A stretch of 64,000 bases of DNA from Thozetella sp. PMI_491. Its lineage: Eukaryota > Ascomycota > Sordariomycetes > Chaetosphaeriales > Chaetosphaeriaceae. A model generated the notes under the pieces. That model had not been told where the DNA came from. It did not search any database and was given only the letters and a program-made list of their open reading frames with translations. The stretch spans positions 218,137 through 282,136 of the forward strand of contig MU270052.1 of the NCBI GenBank assembly GCA_021432635.1, read 5' to 3'. This document shows, piece by piece, positions 54,600 through 64,000 of the stretch (its first letter is position 1; every line of letters starts with the position of its first letter). The position numbers and the translations under genes are program-made.

Positions 54600-56835
54600 G
54601 GCGGGCAGGTGTCGCAATGGTGAAATGGGGAGAGTTTTCGGATCGCCTCGCAGAGGACGAAAAAGGAGAGGTGAATAGAGGCTGCGGGTGCGAGAGGAAG
54701 TTTGGTAGAAATCACCGCCCTTTCAGGAGAGAAGCAGGTGAGGCTAGGCCCGAGGGCGAGAGGACTCCTGAGGAAGGCACGAGGTCACAAGAGCCAAGGA
54801 TGACCCCGCTAAGGCTGACTTTATCGGTTCCGCGATAAGCACCTGGTCCCTCAACGACGTAATGATAGGGTCCGTGCGGCAGGGCAGGATGTGGTGGCGG
54901 TTCGGCCTTGCGCGCCTCGAATCTGGGCCTTTAAGCTTCTCAGCTCAGCGACCTATCTTACACTAAGGATCTGTGACCGTCAACAAAGGGCTTCCGCTGG
55001 TATCCGAGGAATAGCAGGAATGGCAGACAGAGGCTGAGGGCAAGCGATTTCCAGGTCACGGTGAGAGCGGCGGCGCAACTTGGCCTACTACTAGGCGGCA
55101 CTACATCTTTTATCTGCCCGTCTTAGGCCGTATTTTCTGGCGGTCGTTGCTGCCTTTGACATGACGCGGCCCTGAGATCTGGCCTCATGCTCGACCGAGT
55201 CAAGACTGCTCGCTGGCGACGCCGACGTTATTGTCGTCTTGATACGTGTTCTTTGTAGCCTTGCTGGGCGTCTTTCATAGTATGAGGTGCAGGCACGGCT
55301 GAGAATGGGGACATGTGTCAAGATGCAGGCGTCAATGGGCGGCCAGCCACCTTGGATGCCTGGTCGCGGGGCACCCGTCACAGACGATGCCATAGATGAT
55401 ACATAGTCGGAGCGACGCGTATCGCAATTCAGTCGCCGGCGAGATCAGGGAGATTCTCGTCACTGCGGCCTCGTCTGTCGCACCTTCAGTCGAAGACGCA
55501 TGGGAGGCATGGCAAGGACGAGGCAATCGCCACAGCCGCACCGAGCCGGATGAGCCGGAGGGCGAGCCCGGTTGAGCTGGAGGAAGTAAGGACGTACGAT
55601 CCTGAAGGACCAGTACGCCCAAGACTATGTCGGTCGGTCTTTAGCTACCCTGAGCTAATTGAGATAGGCCGTCGACCTTTCCGCTTATTTCTTTTTCCTT
55701 GCCCGGGCGGACGGACGGACGGTGCGTCCGGGGGATATATTAAGTCCCGAGCATGTGCAGGGGGGACGAGAAATCTCTGGTGCAGGAAGCCAAAACTAGA
55801 CTATGCCCAAGACGCGCAACACGACCGAGTCAAGATAGAAGCGCGGGGCAAAAAAAGGATGGTCAAGCGCCCAAAGAGGCGTCCACATGCTGCTGGGGCA
55901 GTCATATAGTGCTACCCTTTGCGTCCAGGGCTTCGGAGGAGAATTCCCCCCATGGGGAGGTTAGACCGTGGTGATCCCAAAACCGACCAATAGGGTGTCG
56001 GTTAACCGGTGCCAGCGCCTTCCCCCCCGGATCCCTAGACGAGGAGCGGGTGTGGGAAGTGGAGATCCAAGTTCGCCTACGCAAGCTCAGTGCCCACTTG
56101 CCGACAGTTACTGCCGTGAGATTCTGGGGAACCTTGGGGAGCTCTAATCGGCCCTCCACTGAATCCACTCTTCATTTGATACTAGCATTCGAAACCGACA
56201 TGAAAACACCCGCAGAGTCAAAGCCTCGGCAAGACAAGACTAGAAGCACGCCGCCTGGTCTTTCTCGTCCACGTAAACCAAATTATTTGGTGCAAGTCAA
56301 GCAGACTCAGCGGTAGAGAGCAGGATGGACCGGGCTCGCATCTCCGAGCGACTGTCTGGCTCCGGGGGTAGCTTCTAGGGTGCCAGTAGTGGCACACCGT
56401 TGCAAAACCTGGGCAAGCCCCCCGAGGCAACTCAGGCTACCCCGCATGCCGTCGACAAACAAGTCCGGGGCTGCGGGGGCTAGCAGTAAAGACTAGCACT
56501 CGCGGGTGGCCCCCGTGAGGTGGAGGACAAGGATCGATGGCCTATGGAATCCCTGGCTGATTGCAAGGGACGAGATGAAGTTCATAGTCGGGGGAAAGGG
56601 GAGGGCGAGGGGAGAGGGCGGGCCCCCTGCCTGAGATTTGTCTACTCTCTTAAAGAAGGCCCTCCTCTTGGAGCTAGATGATGTGCATCTCCAACTCCCG
56701 TTTTGTGACCTCCTGAACCTCCAAGTCCTCCCCGGTACCTGAGGAGCTTTCCCGCACCGCAAAAATATCTTTTACTGTCGTGTCCCCCCTCCTAGCCAGA
56801 ACTCGTCAGACTCAACATTCGGGGCCTTACTAAAG
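54600..56835. other. 2.2-kb spacer
   Basis: Between the divergent starts of the REEP-family gene (minus) and the MFS transporter (plus). It holds both promoters. The last 90 bases before 56836 are pyrimidine-rich. A GACG tetranucleotide run lies near 55708-55722. No supported gene. Confidence 0.35.
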
Positions 56836-58547
56836 ATGGCCGGAACCGAGAAACCGAGCCACGATGCTATCGAGGCTGCCACTGATGACGCGGGCGGAAC
56901 AACAAAGTACGCTGCCGAGCGCGGCCAGCTCGCTACCGACAAGTACGGACATTCGACCGTGGTGTTTGATCCAGCGGCCGAGTCCAGGGTTAGGCTGAAG
57001 ATTGACTTGTTCATCGTGCCGACCGTGTCCCTGCTCTATCTCTTCTGCTTCATCGACCGTGCCAACATCGGTGAGTTACCCCCGAAATAGCCCCTCTCAT
57101 CAACCCAAGGCAAGCTATCCTAACGTCGTCGTAGGCAACGCCCGTATCGCCGGCCTGGAGGCGGATCTTGGGCTCGCTGGCAACGACTACAACGTGGTGC
57201 TTTCCGTCTTTTACATCTCTTACATTATCTTCGAGATCCCCTCCAATGTGCTGTGCAAGTGGATCGGTCCCGGCTGGTTTCTCCCGACTCTCTCTCTTTG
57301 CTTCGGCATCTCGTCCCTGGGAACAGCCTTCGTCACCACTCGGGCGCAGATCTGCGGTGTGCGCTTCCTCCTCGGCATCTTCGAGGCCGGCATGATGCCC
57401 GGCATTGCCTACTATCTCTCGCGTTGGTACCGCCGCAGCGAGCTCGCCTTCCGCTTGTCTATGTATATCGTCATGGCCCCGCTCGCCGGTGCGTTCGGCG
57501 GGCTTTTGGCGTCGGGCATCTTGACTCTTAGCCACTTTGGCGGTCTCCACTCCTGGAGGATGATCTTTGGCATCGAGGGTGTTATTACCATTGGTCTCTC
57601 TCTCATCAGGTAAGATCGGAACCCATAGCCCCCACTCATGATATTGTACTTGGCTAAGTCGACGCTCTTGCAGCTATTTCACGCTCACCGACCGGCCGGC
57701 GACCGCGCGTTGGCTCACCGAAGAGGAGCGCGCTCTTGCCATCGCCCGTGTAAAGTCGGAGCGCGTGGGCACTACTGAGGTGCTGGACACGCTTGACAAG
57801 ACTAAGCTGACCCGCGGCATCGTCAACCCGGTCACGCTCTCAACGGCCTTCATCTTCCTTCTCAACAACGTCACCGTCCAGGGCCTCGCCTTCTTCGCCC
57901 CGACCATCGTTAAGACCATTTACCCGAAGGAGACGACCATCACGCAGCAGCTGTACACTGTGCCGCCTTACGTAGTCGGTGGCTTCTTCGTGCTCTTATT
58001 CTCTTATATCAGCTGGCGCGTCGACAAGCGCGAGATCCTCATCGCACTGTCCGCGCCCATGGTCATGGTGGGTTACATCATGTTCCTCGCGAGCACGAAC
58101 AGCCAAGTGCGCTATGGCGCTACCTTCTTGATTGCCAGCTCGGCCTTTGCGCTGGGTTCTCTAACCAACGCGCAAGTCAGCGCGAATGTTGTATCAGACA
58201 CGGCACGCAGCAGTGCCATCGGCACCAACGGTATATTCTCCTTCATCAACCTTGGTAGTATTTCTCTTGCTGACAAGTTTGTTCCAGTCATGTTCGGCAA
58301 CATCGGCGGCCTGATCTCGACCTGGAGTTTCCTCTCGTTTGACGCCCCGAACTACCACATCGGAAACGGGCTGAACCTTGCGACTGCTAGCACGACGCTG
58401 GTTGTGGCCACTGCGACCCTGCTCTGGATGAACCGGGACAACAAAAAGCGAGACAATCGCAGTGTCGAGGAAGAACTCACAGGATTGACGCAGTCCCAGA
58501 TCCAGGATCTGGACTGGAAGCACCCTGCTTTCCGATGGAGGCCTTGA
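56836..58547 (+). CDS. MFS transporter, anion:cation symporter (Dal5-like) family
   Basis: Three exons, 56836-57070, 57135-57609 and 57674-58547 (introns of 64 nt each, gtgagt/gtag and gtaaga/gcag), giving 527 residues. A polar N-terminus of about 55 residues is followed by the hallmark of the allantoate/nicotinate permease family: LLYLFCFIDRANIGNARIAG at the end of TM1, FYISYIIFEIPSNVLCKWIGP over TM2, and RFLLGIFEAGMMPGIAYYLSRWY over TM4. Further spans make twelve in all, with a central cytosolic loop (TDRPATARWLTEEERALAIARV). The C-terminus ends DLDWKHPAFRWRP. The protein would bring an organic anion (a carboxylate, ureide, nicotinate or vitamin-like compound) through the plasma membrane with protons. 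It converges on the FAD monooxygenase, 109 bp away. Confidence 0.92.
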
Positions 58548-58656
58548 GTGTGCCACCAGAGCTCGATAGCTGCTGGTGGCTTTGGAGAGGACGAGCATGA
58601 CCTCAAGACTGTGATTCTTTTTTAATTCGATTAGGATATCATACAAATATTGATTT

Positions 58657-59981
58657 TTATTGCTGCACGCGGCCTTCGGCCTGCCGGTTCTCCCAGTCCA
58701 GTGCCCCCAAGTAGTCACAGTTGTACTTCATAAACTCTCCGGGGTTGAGCGTGACTGCGTTCGACCCAAGGTCCGTCGCCGGCTTCGCTTGTTGCCGCGA
58801 ATATTTCTGGATCAAGCTCGCGCGGTCATACCGGGCATTGAACACCCGCTGCAGCGCACCAGTGATCTGCTCCGCACTCGAGGAGCTGTCGATGTCCGTA
58901 AGGAAGGCTTGCAAAGCCTCGGCGTCCTCGATGCTCTGGGACGCACCCTGCCCCTGGGTTGGCAGCATGGCGTGACTCGCATCCCCGATGATTATGGCGC
59001 GCCCTTTAACCCATCCTGGTAGCGGGTCCAAGTCTCTCAGCTGCCAGAGTGCAAGATCAGGTGAGGTCTTGAAGATGTTCTTCACCCACTCTGGGAAGTC
59101 GGCGTACACCTCCATGAGCTTCTCCATTGAGCCCTCCTCTACCCAGGACTCGGTCGACGACTGCTCGTGCATATTCTCGTCAGGTACCAGCGCCACGATC
59201 CCAAACACCTTACCACCTCGCGCCGGGCCCATGATGACGCGCTTCGAGTGCGCGATAATCATGGTGGTAACCGGCTCCTTGGGAGAGAAGGCAGCGGGGA
59301 AGGACAAGCCCTCGAGGACTGATGTCTCCATGAGCATGCGGTACGCCGATATCCCAGTCGGAATAGCCTTGCGCGTCTCACCGAGGACGGCAGCCCGCAC
59401 GGCCGAATGGATACCGTCGGCGCCGATGATGATATCTCCGGTTATCACTTCGCCGCTCTCGAGAGTCACGGTTCCGGCTTCGGGGTCGCATGCTACCACT
59501 GCCGAGCTCGTTCTAAGCTCTGCCGGCTTCCCAGAGAGGTTAGGGGCTGTGGCGGCCTCCCTGAGCGCGGTGTGCAGGTCTTGCCGATGGTATAGGACGC
59601 GGTTCGCGCCAAAGAGCTTGGTGGTGTCGATGGCGATCTCATTGACGAGCTGTCCATCGATGTCGAGCACGCGGAAGGCCTTGTCGTGCATGGGCTCCGC
59701 CTTGTCGAGGAAGGCGTCAATGCCCCATTGCCCCACGATCTTGGAGGCATTGGGCTGGAGGGAGATGGCCGCGCCTACTTCGCGGAGCATGCGGCTCTTC
59801 TCAAGCACGAGGATATGACGGTTGGGGGCACGGAGAGAGATGGCCTATCTGGGTCAGTAAAATTGCGTAGACTACAGATCCAGAGGGCTTCCTCCGTGGT
59901 TCCCGGGTGGGCGTTTACCGTGGACAATCCCGCGATGCCACCGCCCACAATCACAATTCGGAGGTCCGAGGTGCTTCCCAT
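58657..59981 (-). CDS. Salicylate-hydroxylase-like FAD monooxygenase
   Basis: Two exons on the minus strand, 59981-59919 and 59844-58657, with a 74-nt intron (gtaaac...atag) that joins GLST to AISLRAP. The product has 416 residues. All three class A flavoprotein hydroxylase motifs are present: GGGIAG (13-18) in the FAD beta-alpha-beta fold, IGADGIHSAVR (the DG motif) and GRAIIIGDASHAMLPTQGQG (the GD motif). The family is NAD(P)H-dependent and hydroxylates aromatic or N-heteroaromatic acids such as salicylate or 6-hydroxynicotinate. No signal peptide or membrane span was seen, so the enzyme is cytosolic. It is divergent from the copper amine oxidase and convergent with the MFS transporter. The substrate cannot be told. 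Confidence 0.92.
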
Positions 59982-61043
59982 AGCTACGAGGGTGTTCTTT
60001 TCAATGCCTTAAAATATGTTTATTCTAGCTTCGTCAAAGTTGCGGTAGCAAGGGCCCGTACTTCATTTTAAAGTTCTATTGGCGAGCACCTTGGTTTGAA
60101 GCTCGCGCAGACCGTTGCTCCGAGGAATCACGGCTCAGGATCCGACCAAAACGAACCGAACCGAAGCGGCCTCCGCGTCGCGCCACGCCCCGCACTGCCT
60201 CCAACACTCGTCCTAGCAGCAACTAGGTAGACTGTCGTCGCCCTGTATTGAGATCCATGCCAAGGCTAGTGGTGAGGAGGGTCAGGTGAGGAACCAAGCT
60301 GTCGGATCGCGAATGGCCCCCGGCCCGCTTCGGGGAGGGCGTCCAGGGCCCGACCGCAGGCATCTCCAGTCCACGCGGGATCCGGCGCCGAGTGTCGGCC
60401 CAGGCACTTATGAGCGCTCCGAACCATGGCCGGCACCTCTACCCAATAAGGACACGGCCTGCAGCAGATAATACATCGTGCATGTGCCGGGTAGTGCTTC
60501 TTCGTGGAATGTCTCTTCGGATGGACACGGAATGATTCTAATTAGTCTAATTAGGAGGCCACTGGCAACTACACTGCGGTCGCTGAAGCCCAAAGGCGGC
60601 CTGATCGTGCAACATCGACCCCGCTTAAACGGCCATCATCAGTTCGAGCCCCTCCCCCTATTTCTGTCTTGTACCCCACCCCATGGCCGCCCTCGGCCGA
60701 TGCCTCCCACGCTGGGGACTGCGGGGCTGTTGCTGGCTCGATTGCCGTCTCGCTTCTAGCTTATCTTAAGCTTTCCAGATTGACAAATGAGACGGACGCC
60801 GCCCTTATCAAAGACGGCGACTCGAGGAGGGGTCCCGTCCAGAGGAGGGCGGCGGCGAAGAGTGGCTAAGTTATTGGGCGATAGAGTTACGAGAGTAGAT
60901 AGATACCCTACTGAGGTCACTCTGTGCTGCTCGTACGGAAGTGGCATCCGTCTTCGACTCACTTCGTCCTTGGATGGTATACGTCTTTGATCGCGGCCTC
61001 TAGTCATTAGCCAAACGAGAAGCACCAGAAGTCCCAAATCAAG
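59982..61043. promoter_or_regulatory. Divergent promoter with HGATAR-type sites
   Basis: This 1.06-kb region separates the monooxygenase (minus) from the amine oxidase (plus). It contains AGATAA at 60466-60471 and its reverse complement TTATCT at 60761-60766, the core bound by AreA/NIT2 nitrogen regulators. Further GATA steps lie at about 60895-60905. Such sites also occur by chance. The context (amine oxidation releasing ammonia) makes nitrogen control plausible. No promoter element was tested. Confidence 0.4.
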
Positions 61044-63476
61044 ATGGGTTCCGTCGAGGTGGTCCTGCCGCACCCTTTCGACCCTCTGTTGCCGGAGGAG
61101 ATCGAGGTGGCCATTGCCACTGTTCGCAAGGCGCATGGAGAAGGCTTCTTTAACGTCGTCTCTCTCCACGAGCCGCGCAAGGCAGAGATGACCGCATGGC
61201 TGGCAAGCCCAGACAGTGCGCCACGCCCCGCCCGCGTCGCCGACGTGGTCCTCATCGCCCCCGGAGGAGGAGTATACGACGGGCTCGTAGACCTGAGCGG
61301 CCCCACTATCGTGAAGTGGGAGCTCATGGATGACGTCCAACCTATTGTGAGTCCCCTGGCAGAGGTGTCCGAGCTCGCATACGCTGGCCGGCGTCGTGGA
61401 TGCTGACAGCCTTGGGCGCAGATCACGATGGAGGAGCTCCAAGCTGTCGAGCACATCTGCCGCAAGGACCCCAAAGTTATCGAGCAATGCGTCATCAGTG
61501 GCATTCCGGCCGAGGACATGCACAAGGTATACTGCGACCCGTGGACCATTGGATACGACGAGCGTCACGGCAGCAAGGTGCGCCTGCAGCAGGCGCTGAT
61601 GTACTACCGCCCGCACATCGACAACTGCCAATATCAGTATCCTCTCGATTTCTGCCCCATCTACGACTCAGACAAGCAGACCATCGTCGCCATCGACATC
61701 CCCAAGGTGCGGCGCCCCTTGAGCAAGGCGCCGCCGCTCGACTACACGCCTGCCGCGGTAGAGAAGCGGGGCGGCTACAGAGAAGACGTCAAGCCCATCA
61801 ATATCACCCAGCCAGAGGGGGTGTCGTTCAAGGTGTCCGGGCGAGAGATTGAATGGCAAAACTGGAAGTTCCATGTTGGCTTCAACTATAGGGAGGGCGT
61901 CGTGCTGAACAACATCACTTTCAATGACCACGGGAATGTAAGGCCCATCTTTTACCGGCTGTCGCTGGCCGAAATGGTGGTTCCATAGTAAGTGCTCCTG
62001 CCTCAAGAGGCCGGGCGTCCGATCAGCGGCTTGCTACCTACTACCGGCGGACACTTACACGAAGCCAGTGGCAACCCCGAGCATCCGCATCAGCGCAAGC
62101 ATGCGTTTGATCTTGGAGAATATGGCGCCGGATACATGACGAACAGTCTCTCGCTGGGCTGCGACTGCAAAGGCTCCATTTTCTACTTGGATGCACACTT
62201 CTCGACACGCGCTGGGAGTGTGCAGACCATCAAGAACGCGATCTGCATCCACGAGGAAGACTCCGGTATCCTGTTCAAGCACACCGACTTCCGCGACGAC
62301 TCGGTCATCGTCACGCGCGGGCGTAAGCTCATTATACAGCAGATATTTACGGCAGCGAACTACGAGTACATCGTGCAGTGGGTGTTCCATCAGGACGGCA
62401 CGATCCAGCCCGAGGTGAAACTCTCTGGCATTCTGAACACGTATGCCATGGATCCGGATGAGGACACCCATGGCTGGGGCACGCAGGTATATACTGGTAA
62501 GGACAGCCACCTGGCTTGCTGAGAAGGAATTCCCTACTCGGCATAGACACTGACTCTATCTGCTATTCTCAGGCGTTAATGCTCACAACCACGAGCATCT
62601 GTTCTGCCTCCGGGTCGATGCCAACGTAGACGGGTCTAAGAATACTGTCTTCATGGTCGATGCCGTGCCCTCTGACGCACCAGTGGGCAGCCCGGAGAAC
62701 TTCTACGGCAACGCTTTCTACGCCAAGAAGACTAAGCTGGATACCACCGGTGCTGCCATGACGGATTACAACGGACAGACGTCCCGCACCTGGGAGATCT
62801 GCAACACCAGCAAGATCCACCCGTACAGCAAGAAGCCGTCCAGCTACAAGCTGGTGAGCCGCGAGGTGCCGCCGCTGCTGCCGAAGGAAGGCTCACTAGT
62901 GTGGAAGCGAGCCGGCTTTGCGCGCCATGCGGTTCACGTAACGAAGTGTAAGTCGTCCCCAATCCTAACGCATGAATTACCCATCAAAGCTCTCCTGCTC
63001 TCCCCCTGTCTCAACTACCGCGAGGAGATTGGGAAATATGGCAGCCTGATTGACTCCATGCAGACCGAGACGACCAGCTCTGGCCGGCAGGACGCCACGT
63101 CCCGCAGACAAGCGGCGAGCCGTCGCGTGGTCTGCCCGAGTGGATCGGCGACGGCACTGAGACCATCGAGGACGAGGACGTGGTGCTGTGGCACACGTTC
63201 GGCGTCGTGCACATCCCGGCGCCCGAGGACTTCCCTGTAATGCCAGTCGAGCCCATCACGCTGCTGCTGCGGCCACGCAACTTCTTCGCCAGCAACCCCG
63301 TCATGGACGTGCCGCCATCGTATGCGAGCACGCCAAGCCAGGTGCTCGCGAGCGGCAAGGGCGCGCTAGATGCCGCGGACCGGATGAGCAAGCTGGCCTT
63401 TGAGGATGGGTGCTGCACCACCTCCAGCAGCGGCGCGAGCAATGGCAGCAACGGGAACGGTATCAGCAGCCACTGA
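61044..63476 (+). CDS. Copper amine oxidase
   Basis: Five exons (61044-61346, 61422-61987, 62069-62496, 62573-62947, 63064-63476) with GT-AG introns of 75, 81, 76 and 116 nt give 694 residues. Catalytic features are complete: base Asp304 in HAFDLGEYGAG, Tyr388 in the NYEY motif (precursor of the topaquinone cofactor), copper ligands His439 and His441 in HNHEHLF and His607 in GVVHIPAPEDFPVMP. The protein oxidises primary amines to aldehydes with release of ammonia and hydrogen peroxide. Length and order match the family. The C-terminus is Ser/Gly/Asn-rich and ends SSH, not a canonical SKL-type peroxisome signal, and no signal peptide is seen. The fifth exon's frame was chosen because only it gives the conserved WPAGRHVPQTSG...VVLWH. 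Confidence 0.94.
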
Positions 63477-64000
63477 CAGTACTTTGCGTCATGTTTGTCA
63501 GGTTATCTTTATTACAAGGTGGCAGTATTGTACGGGCTCGAGGTAGATCCGCAAATCAGCTTTGCAAGGCTGGGCCACAACAGAACTGCATGTGCTCTTG
63601 AGGAGAAGGCTTGAGATTGGTATGCGAAATTTACTGTATCTATATTGCTAGCGAAGTCGCCGTACGAAATTGTATCCTTCAGCCCTCGCCAGGGTTTATT
63701 ATTTCGGGAATTAGCAGCTGGTCGCTCACTTGGTGCCCCGATAAATCCTGCTATGTACGGAGTACAGCTCTCTCCGTTCAGCCAACAGCTGATGGCGAAC
63801 CTTGGGCTAATGGAACGCTGCGGGTGAGTGGTGTGGCGGGGTCAACTTGGGAGCCTGCAGCCTTCCTCTCTCCCGTATCTTCCCATGTGTGGCAGTGCCT
63901 GCATAAAGGGATCCCGCCAGCCCTACCAAAATCCTGAGCTGACCTCGTCACGAATGCATGTTCGAAGGTCCTGAATACCGCCAGTTGCTCGTTGGCAATG
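63477..64000. other. 3' flank, cut by window edge
   Basis: The 3' UTR of the amine oxidase and non-coding DNA to the window end. No gene start is visible on either strand. Confidence 0.4.

Overview
The window is nuclear DNA from a filamentous ascomycete. Protein genes carry short GT-AG introns (about 50-130 nt) with fungal-type donors (gtaagt, gtgagt). They encode fungal families: a PTH11-like rhodopsin-domain receptor, MGM101, PAM16, a fungal-type biotin-protein ligase and an RCC1/Pim1 exchange factor. The first 5 kb is an extremely AT-rich block whose two inverted arms differ mainly by C-to-T and G-to-A changes. That is the pattern left by repeat-induced point mutation (RIP) and points to a Pezizomycotina genome, probably a Sordariomycete. 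The species cannot be fixed from this sequence alone.

Layout. Positions 1-5.2 kb hold a RIP-degraded mobile element with inverted arms of roughly 0.5 kb. Positions 5.5-5.8 kb hold a possible solo LTR. Positions 6.33-6.65 kb (minus strand) hold a tRNA-Ser(GCT) gene with a normal 22-nt anticodon intron plus an 82-nt insert in the D arm. The insert has GT-AG ends and a CTAAC motif, like a spliceosomal intron. The tRNA is followed by two tandem tRNA-tail-like units ending in T-runs. From 6.7 to 29.1 kb the sequence is mostly GC-rich and gene-poor, with one convincing gene (18161-19414) and one assembly gap (21299-21508).

From 29 kb on the window is ordinary gene-bearing chromosome. In order: a CMP/dCMP-deaminase-fold protein, a METTL21-type methyltransferase, a small cysteine-rich metallothionein-like protein, RCC1/Pim1, PAM16/TIM16, a mucin-like single-pass membrane protein, a PTH11-like receptor, biotin-protein ligase, a twin CX9C COA4-like protein, MGM101 and a long REEP/Yop1-family protein. 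Last come an ACS-family MFS transporter, a salicylate-hydroxylase-like FAD monooxygenase and a copper amine oxidase.

How the genes may work together. PAM16 (protein import), COA4-like (cytochrome oxidase assembly) and MGM101 (mtDNA maintenance) are all mitochondrial. Biotin ligase, which activates carboxylases, shares a 187-bp divergent promoter with the COA4-like gene. The last three genes look like a small catabolic neighbourhood: uptake of an organic anion or N-compound, ring hydroxylation and amine oxidation. HGATAR-type sites lie in the shared 1.06-kb promoter. Exon boundaries were derived by hand from splice signals, reading-frame continuity and family conservation. No computation or database search was run.
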